From Lysobacter sp. (GTDB lineage Bacteria > Pseudomonadota > Gammaproteobacteria > Xanthomonadales > Xanthomonadaceae), in assembly GCA_030151365.1 (NCBI GenBank), contig JASLDW010000071.1, positions 22,123 through 86,122 of the forward strand: 64,000 bases of DNA. The letters run 5' to 3'. Below, one piece after another: positions 60,780 to 64,000 of this stretch; position 1 is the first letter of the stretch; every line of letters starts with the position of its first letter. Position numbers and translations under genes: made by a program. The notes below the pieces were generated by a model. It ran no database searches. It saw nothing but the letters and a program-made list of their open reading frames with translations, and was not told the DNA's origin.

Positions 60780-62060
60780 ATGCGCATCTCCTTGCTTGCT
60801 CCCGTCCTGATGCTGGCTCTGGCTTGTGCACTTCCCGCCGCCGCGGCCGACACGGTCGTGGTGACCGCCGCGAAGATGATCGATGTCGCCAGCGGGCGCG
60901 TGGTCGACCGTCCGCAGGTCGTCGTCACCGATGGCCGCATCACCGCGGTCGACCGCCAGGGCGATGCCGCGCCGGCCGATGCGCGCCGCATCGATCTCGG
61001 ATCACGCACGCTGTTGCCGGGCCTGATCGACATGCATGTCCACCTCACCGCCGATCCCACCATCAGCGGCTATCGCGGCCTGGAATTCACCGACAACTTC
61101 TGGACCGTGGTCGGCGTCGCCAATGCGAAGAAGACGGTCGAAGCCGGTTTCACCACCGTGCGCAACGTCGGCTCCGCCAATTACGACGACGTCGCCTTGA
61201 AGCAGGCCATCGAACACGGCTACGTGCCCGGCCCGCGCATCGTGCCGGCGACCTATGCGATCGGCGCGACCGGTGGCCACTGCGATTCCACCGAATTCCC
61301 GCCGTCGATGCAGGTGCCGAATCCCGGTGTCGCCGATGGCCCGGAAGCGATCCGCGCCACCGTGCGCAAGCTGCGCAAGTACGGCGCCGAAGTCATCAAG
61401 TTCTGCGGCACCGGTGGCGTGCTGTCCAAGACCGATACCGTCGGTGGCCAGCAATATTCACTGGAAGAGATGAAGGCGCTGGTCGACGAAGCGCACCAGC
61501 TCGGCCTGCGCGTCGCGGTGCATGCGCACGGCACCGCCGGCATCAATGACGCGATCCGCGCCGGCGCCGACACCATCGAGCATTGCAGCCTGGCCGATGC
61601 CGAATCGTTCAAGCTGGCCAAGCAGCACGGCACCTGGTTCTCGATGGACGTCTACAACGACGACTACATCCTCAGCGAAGGCGCCAGGAACGGCGTGTTC
61701 GCGGAATCGCTGGAGAAGGAACGCGCGATCGGCCGCAAGCAGCGCGAGACCTTCAAGGCGGCGCACGCCGCCGGGGTCAAGATGGTCTTCGGTACCGACG
61801 GCGGCGTTTACCCGAACGGCGACAACGGCAAGCAGTTCGCGACGATGGTGCAGTGGGGGATGACGCCGATCGAGGCGATCAGGGCCGCCACCGTCAATGC
61901 CGCCGAGGCGCTGGGTCGCGCGAACGATGTCGGCGCGATCGCGGTCGGTCGCTATGGCGACCTCATCGCCGTCGATGGCGATCCGCTCGCCGACGTCGGC
62001 CTGCTCCAGCACGTCTCCTTCGTGATGAAGGGCGGCCAGGTGGTCAAGTCGGCACAGTAA
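60780..62060 (+). CDS. Secreted amidohydrolase, prolidase-like (Xaa-Pro dipeptidase) family
   Basis: 426 residues with a signal peptide (cleavage near AAAAD). The metal site is complete: LLPGLIDMHVHLTADP (HxH), AEVIKFCGTGGVLSK with the likely carboxylated Lys, VAVHAHGTAGINDAIRAGAD, IEHCSLADAESF and FGTDGGVYPNG (Asp). Relatives hydrolyse Xaa-Pro or Xaa-Arg/Lys dipeptides. The ATG at 60780 has GGAG upstream. Compared with the pair at 13-15.7 kb it is single and metal-competent. A strong stem-loop follows. Confidence 0.88.
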   Translation: MRISLLAPVLMLALACALPAAAADTVVVTAAKMIDVASGRVVDRPQVVVTDGRITAVDRQGDAAPADARRIDLGSRTLLPGLIDMHVHLTADPTISGYRGLEFTDNFWTVVGVANAKKTVEAGFTTVRNVGSANYDDVALKQAIEHGYVPGPRIVPATYAIGATGGHCDSTEFPPSMQVPNPGVADGPEAIRATVRKLRKYGAEVIKFCGTGGVLSKTDTVGGQQYSLEEMKALVDEAHQLGLRVAVHAHGTAGINDAIRAGADTIEHCSLADAESFKLAKQHGTWFSMDVYNDDYILSEGARNGVFAESLEKERAIGRKQRETFKAAHAAGVKMVFGTDGGVYPNGDNGKQFATMVQWGMTPIEAIRAATVNAAEALGRANDVGAIAVGRYGDLIAVDGDPLADVGLLQHVSFVMKGGQVVKSAQ

Positions 62061-62088
62061 GCCGCGAAGCCGGATCTTCCCGCAAAAA

Positions 62089-62114
62089 CAAACGGCCCCT
62101 TGCGGGGCCGTTTG
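62089..62114. terminator. Rho-independent terminator between convergent genes
   Basis: CAAACGGCCCC (62089-62099) pairs perfectly with GGGGCCGTTTG (62104-62114) over a TTGC loop. On the minus strand it is followed by TTTTTG, making a strong terminator for the small Ala-rich protein gene; on the plus strand the trailing TTTG is inside the stem, so it is weaker for the amidohydrolase. Confidence 0.88.
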
Positions 62115-62141
62115 CGTCACATCCCTATGATGCCGCTCGAA

Positions 62142-62471
62142 TTACTTCTTGTCCGGGCACTTGGCGAACTTGCCCTTGGCGTCGCGGCAGCGCTCGGCCT
62201 TCGGCTTGGCCGTCTCGCACTTGGCGAAGTGGCCCTTGGCGTCGCGGCAGCGGGTGGTGTCGGCCTTCTTGGCCGGGGTTGCCGGAGTGGCGGCGGTCGC
62301 CGGGGTGGCCGAAGTCGCCTTAGTGGCGGGCGTGGCCTTGGTCGCCGGCGTGGCCGGAGCAGCCTTCGCGGCCGGGGCAGCCTTGGCAGCCGGAGCGGCC
62401 GTCTGCGCAAAGGACGCGGTGCTGGCCAGGGCAAGGGCGGCGGCCAGGGAGAGGGCGGAGAGCAGACGCAT
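62142..62471 (-). CDS. Small secreted Ala/Pro/Thr/Lys-rich protein with two CRDAKG repeats
   Basis: 109 residues. A signal peptide (about 1-22, ending SFAQ) is followed by a low-complexity tract of AAPAAK- and ATPATK-like repeats (about 23-70), then two copies of RCRDAKGxFAKC separated by an ETAKPKAE linker. The four cysteines could form two small loops. The basic Ala/Pro tract resembles histone H1-like tails, but the signal peptide argues for export. I do not recognise a named family. AGAGG precedes the ATG. Confidence 0.75.
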   Translation of the reverse strand: MRLLSALSLAAALALASTASFAQTAAPAAKAAPAAKAAPATPATKATPATKATSATPATAATPATPAKKADTTRCRDAKGHFAKCETAKPKAERCRDAKGKFAKCPDKK

Positions 62472-62601
62472 GGCAAAACCTCTGGTGGGTGGTTGGTAGG
62501 CGGAGTCTAGGCCAGCTTCGGTGATGGTGAGTACGTCCGCAGGATGACGGTTTGTTCATGCTTTCGCGACGACCGCCACAGGGGGATGAATGGGCCTTTG
62601 G

Positions 62602-62631
62602 TTGAAAGGTTTTTTTAACGCCTGCTATAAT
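62602..62631 (+). promoter_or_regulatory. ATP synthase operon promoter
   Basis: TTGAAA (62602-62607) and TATAAT (62626-62631) are spaced by 18 bases, with TGC just before the -10 box (extended -10). It is the closest match to the sigma-70 consensus in the window, as expected for a highly expressed operon. A T7 run lies in the spacer. The leader to the atpI GTG would be about 55 bases. Confidence 0.85.
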
Positions 62632-62693
62632 TTCGGGGCTAAACAGGCCGGTGCTTGCTGCCGGTCGGTCGTTCCCTGACCCGAGTCATCCAA

Positions 62694-63077
62694 GTGTCGA
62701 GTTCCGTTGCCGCAGGTCGGCAGCTGGCACAGCGGGTGGTGATCCACCAGATCGCCGTGACGCTGCTGCTGGCCCTGATCTGTCTCCTGTCGGGCCCGAA
62801 GGCTGCTGCCGGGGCGTTGATGGGCGGGGTGTCGATGTTGCTCGGGGGGCTGGTGGCCGCGATCGTGATGTTCACGGGCGGGGTGCCAGGCGGGGCAGGT
62901 TGGTTGATGCGCCTGCTGCTGGGGACGGCAATGAAGTGGAGTTTGGTCGTGGTGGGCCTGTACCTGGCCATCGCGACGTGGAAACTGCCGGCACCAGCCG
63001 TTTTGGCGGGTGCGGCATTGGCCGCCGCGGCATTTTTGCTTGCGGCACGACAGTGGAACCGAGGACGCACGGCGTGA
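62694..63077 (+). CDS. atpI: ATP synthase protein I
   Basis: 127 residues with four hydrophobic segments, as in AtpI: VIHQIAVTLLLALICLLSG, AAGALMGGVSMLLGGLVAAI, TAMKWSLVVVGLYLAIATW and AVLAGAALAAAAFLLAARQW. It helps assembly of the c-ring. Starts are GTG 62694 (chosen; gives a typical short N-terminus SSSVAAGRQLAQRVV) or TTG 62655. Its stop overlaps the atpB start as GTGA. First gene of the atp operon. Confidence 0.88.
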   Translation: MSSSVAAGRQLAQRVVIHQIAVTLLLALICLLSGPKAAAGALMGGVSMLLGGLVAAIVMFTGGVPGGAGWLMRLLLGTAMKWSLVVVGLYLAIATWKLPAPAVLAGAALAAAAFLLAARQWNRGRTA

Positions 63078-63919
63078 TTCTTGAACCTGGCAATGGCGGC
63101 GAATCGGGTGGCGGAGGCCTGACCGAGTACATCGTTCACCACCTGACCCACAACGTGAAGCAGACGGCGCTGGGCCCGTTCCACGTCGACAGCTGGTTGA
63201 TCGCGCTGATCCTGGGCGCGCTGGCCAGCCTGCTGCTGTGGAGCCAGGCGCGCAAGGCGACTGCCGGCGTGCCGGGCAAGATGCAGGCCTTCGTCGAGAT
63301 CGTGGTCGAGTTCGTCGACGGCCAGGTCCGCGACGCCTTCCACGGCGACCGCAAGTTCATCGCCCCGCTGGCGCTGACCATCTTCGTCTGGGTGGTCTTC
63401 ATGAACACCATGGACCTGATCCCGCTCGATCTGCCGACGGCGCTGATCACGGCGAGCGCCGGCCAGGAAACCGCGCACCACACCTTCCTGCGCCTGGTCC
63501 CGACCGCAGACGTCAACACCACCTTCGCGATGAGCGTGACGGTGCTGCTGTTGATCATCTTCTATTCGATCAAGGCCAAGGGCTTCGGCGGCTTCACCAA
63601 GGAGCAGTTCACCGCGCCGTTCCACGCCGAGGGCACCTTCGCCAAGATCGTGCTGGCGCTGCCCAACTTCTTCCTCAACATGGTCGAACTGCTGTCCAAG
63701 CCGGTGAGCCTGGGCATGCGACTGTTCGGCAACATGTACGCGGGCGAGCTGATCTTCATGCTGATCGCCGGCCTGTTCATGAGCTGGGTGACCTTCCTGC
63801 CGGCGGTGTTCATCAATGCCGGCTGGGCGATCTTCCACATCCTGATCATCCTGCTGCAAGCCTTCATCTTCATGGTCCTCACCGTCGTCTACCTGGCGAT
63901 GGCGCAGGAACACCACTGA
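63074..63919 (+). CDS. atpB: ATP synthase F0 subunit a
   Basis: 281 residues with five to six membrane helices. The essential proton-channel Arg is in LSKPVSLGMRLFGNMYAGEL; MNTMDLIPLDLP and FINAGWAIFHILIILLQAFI are typical of subunit a. It forms the proton half-channels against the c-ring. The GTG start overlaps the atpI stop by four bases. The N-terminus carries a Gly-rich piece (EPGNGGESGGGG) before the conserved LTEYIVHHLTHN. Confidence 0.95.
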   Translation: MILEPGNGGESGGGGLTEYIVHHLTHNVKQTALGPFHVDSWLIALILGALASLLLWSQARKATAGVPGKMQAFVEIVVEFVDGQVRDAFHGDRKFIAPLALTIFVWVVFMNTMDLIPLDLPTALITASAGQETAHHTFLRLVPTADVNTTFAMSVTVLLLIIFYSIKAKGFGGFTKEQFTAPFHAEGTFAKIVLALPNFFLNMVELLSKPVSLGMRLFGNMYAGELIFMLIAGLFMSWVTFLPAVFINAGWAIFHILIILLQAFIFMVLTVVYLAMAQEHH

Positions 63920-63969
63920 TCCACCGCTTCATCCTCCAATCAACCTCGCAATCCAATCGGAGTTACACC

Positions 63970-64000
63970 ATGGAATTCATCGCCAACCTGCAAGGCTTCA
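63970..64000 (+). CDS. atpE: ATP synthase F0 subunit c, 5' end only
   Basis: Only ten codons and one base are present (MEFIANLQGF...), matching the usual gammaproteobacterial subunit c start. GGAG lies 7 bases before the ATG. Position after atpB and this N-terminus make the call secure; the rest lies beyond the window. Confidence 0.88.
   Translation, partial: MEFIANLQGF

Overview
The window is high-GC, gene-dense DNA. Its gene set points to a gammaproteobacterium of the Xanthomonadaceae/Lysobacteraceae (Lysobacter, Luteimonas or Thermomonas-like). The pointers are a GCS2-type glutamate-cysteine ligase, a homodimeric PDH E1, an E3 carrying its own lipoyl domain, a CGFS glutaredoxin-rhodanese fusion, a YajQ c-di-GMP-binding protein, DUF1415 and DUF3297 proteins, and the start of an atpI-atpB-atpE operon. 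The assignment is by eye from protein families; no database search was run.

Layout. 1-8.2 kb: a truncated secreted GH13 amylase, gshA, a secreted retropepsin-like protein, the formaldehyde operon frmR-adhC-fghA with a clear operator, a TPR lipoprotein and a small unknown protein. 8.2-16 kb: ppc, a DPH6-like ligase, an unknown protein, a DegV protein and a tandem amidohydrolase pair, one of which lacks the metal ligands. 16-25 kb: AMP nucleosidase, a DUF924 protein, an FAD monooxygenase, the glutaredoxin-rhodanese fusion, a polysaccharide deacetylase, a methyltransferase/SGNH hydrolase/aminotransferase operon, rsgA and a MATCAP-like (DUF1704) gene. 25-34 kb: malic enzyme maeB, three GT2 glycosyltransferases and aceE with a strong terminator. 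34-35.1 kb: a lower-GC EVE-HNH gene, probably an acquired modified-DNA restriction enzyme. 35-43 kb: an MFS exporter, acpH, an ABC exporter pair and a LytS/LytTR two-component operon. 43-46 kb: a TetR-controlled GST/VOC/SRPBCC operon. 46-55.4 kb: transporters, two secreted hydrolases, small unknown proteins, rsmC-rsuA, DUF1415 and yajQ. 55.5-62 kb: PDH E2, an MscS channel and E3, then a DUF6624 protein and a prolidase-like amidohydrolase. 62-64 kb: a small Ala-rich secreted protein and the ATP synthase operon running off the end.

How the genes fit together. The central-carbon enzymes (ppc, maeB, aceE, E2, E3) are spread over the window. The two PDH loci share an AT-flanked CCCGGG element, which suggests a common regulator. 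The glutathione-linked genes (gshA, frm operon, GST, CGFS glutaredoxin) form a thiol and electrophile-stress theme. Several genes have a TAGAnT-like -10 element placed so that transcription would begin at or just before the start codon, so leaderless mRNAs look common.

The most interesting items are the stand-alone EVE-HNH gene, the shared PDH motif, the three-part glutaredoxin fusion with a cysteine-less A-type-like middle, the metal-site-deficient amidohydrolase partner, a histidine kinase with an unrecognised cytosolic domain, and a possible leaderless 8-codon ORF ending on the rsgA start. No CRISPR array, rRNA, tRNA or complete insertion sequence was seen, and no gene-free stretch exceeds 300 bases.
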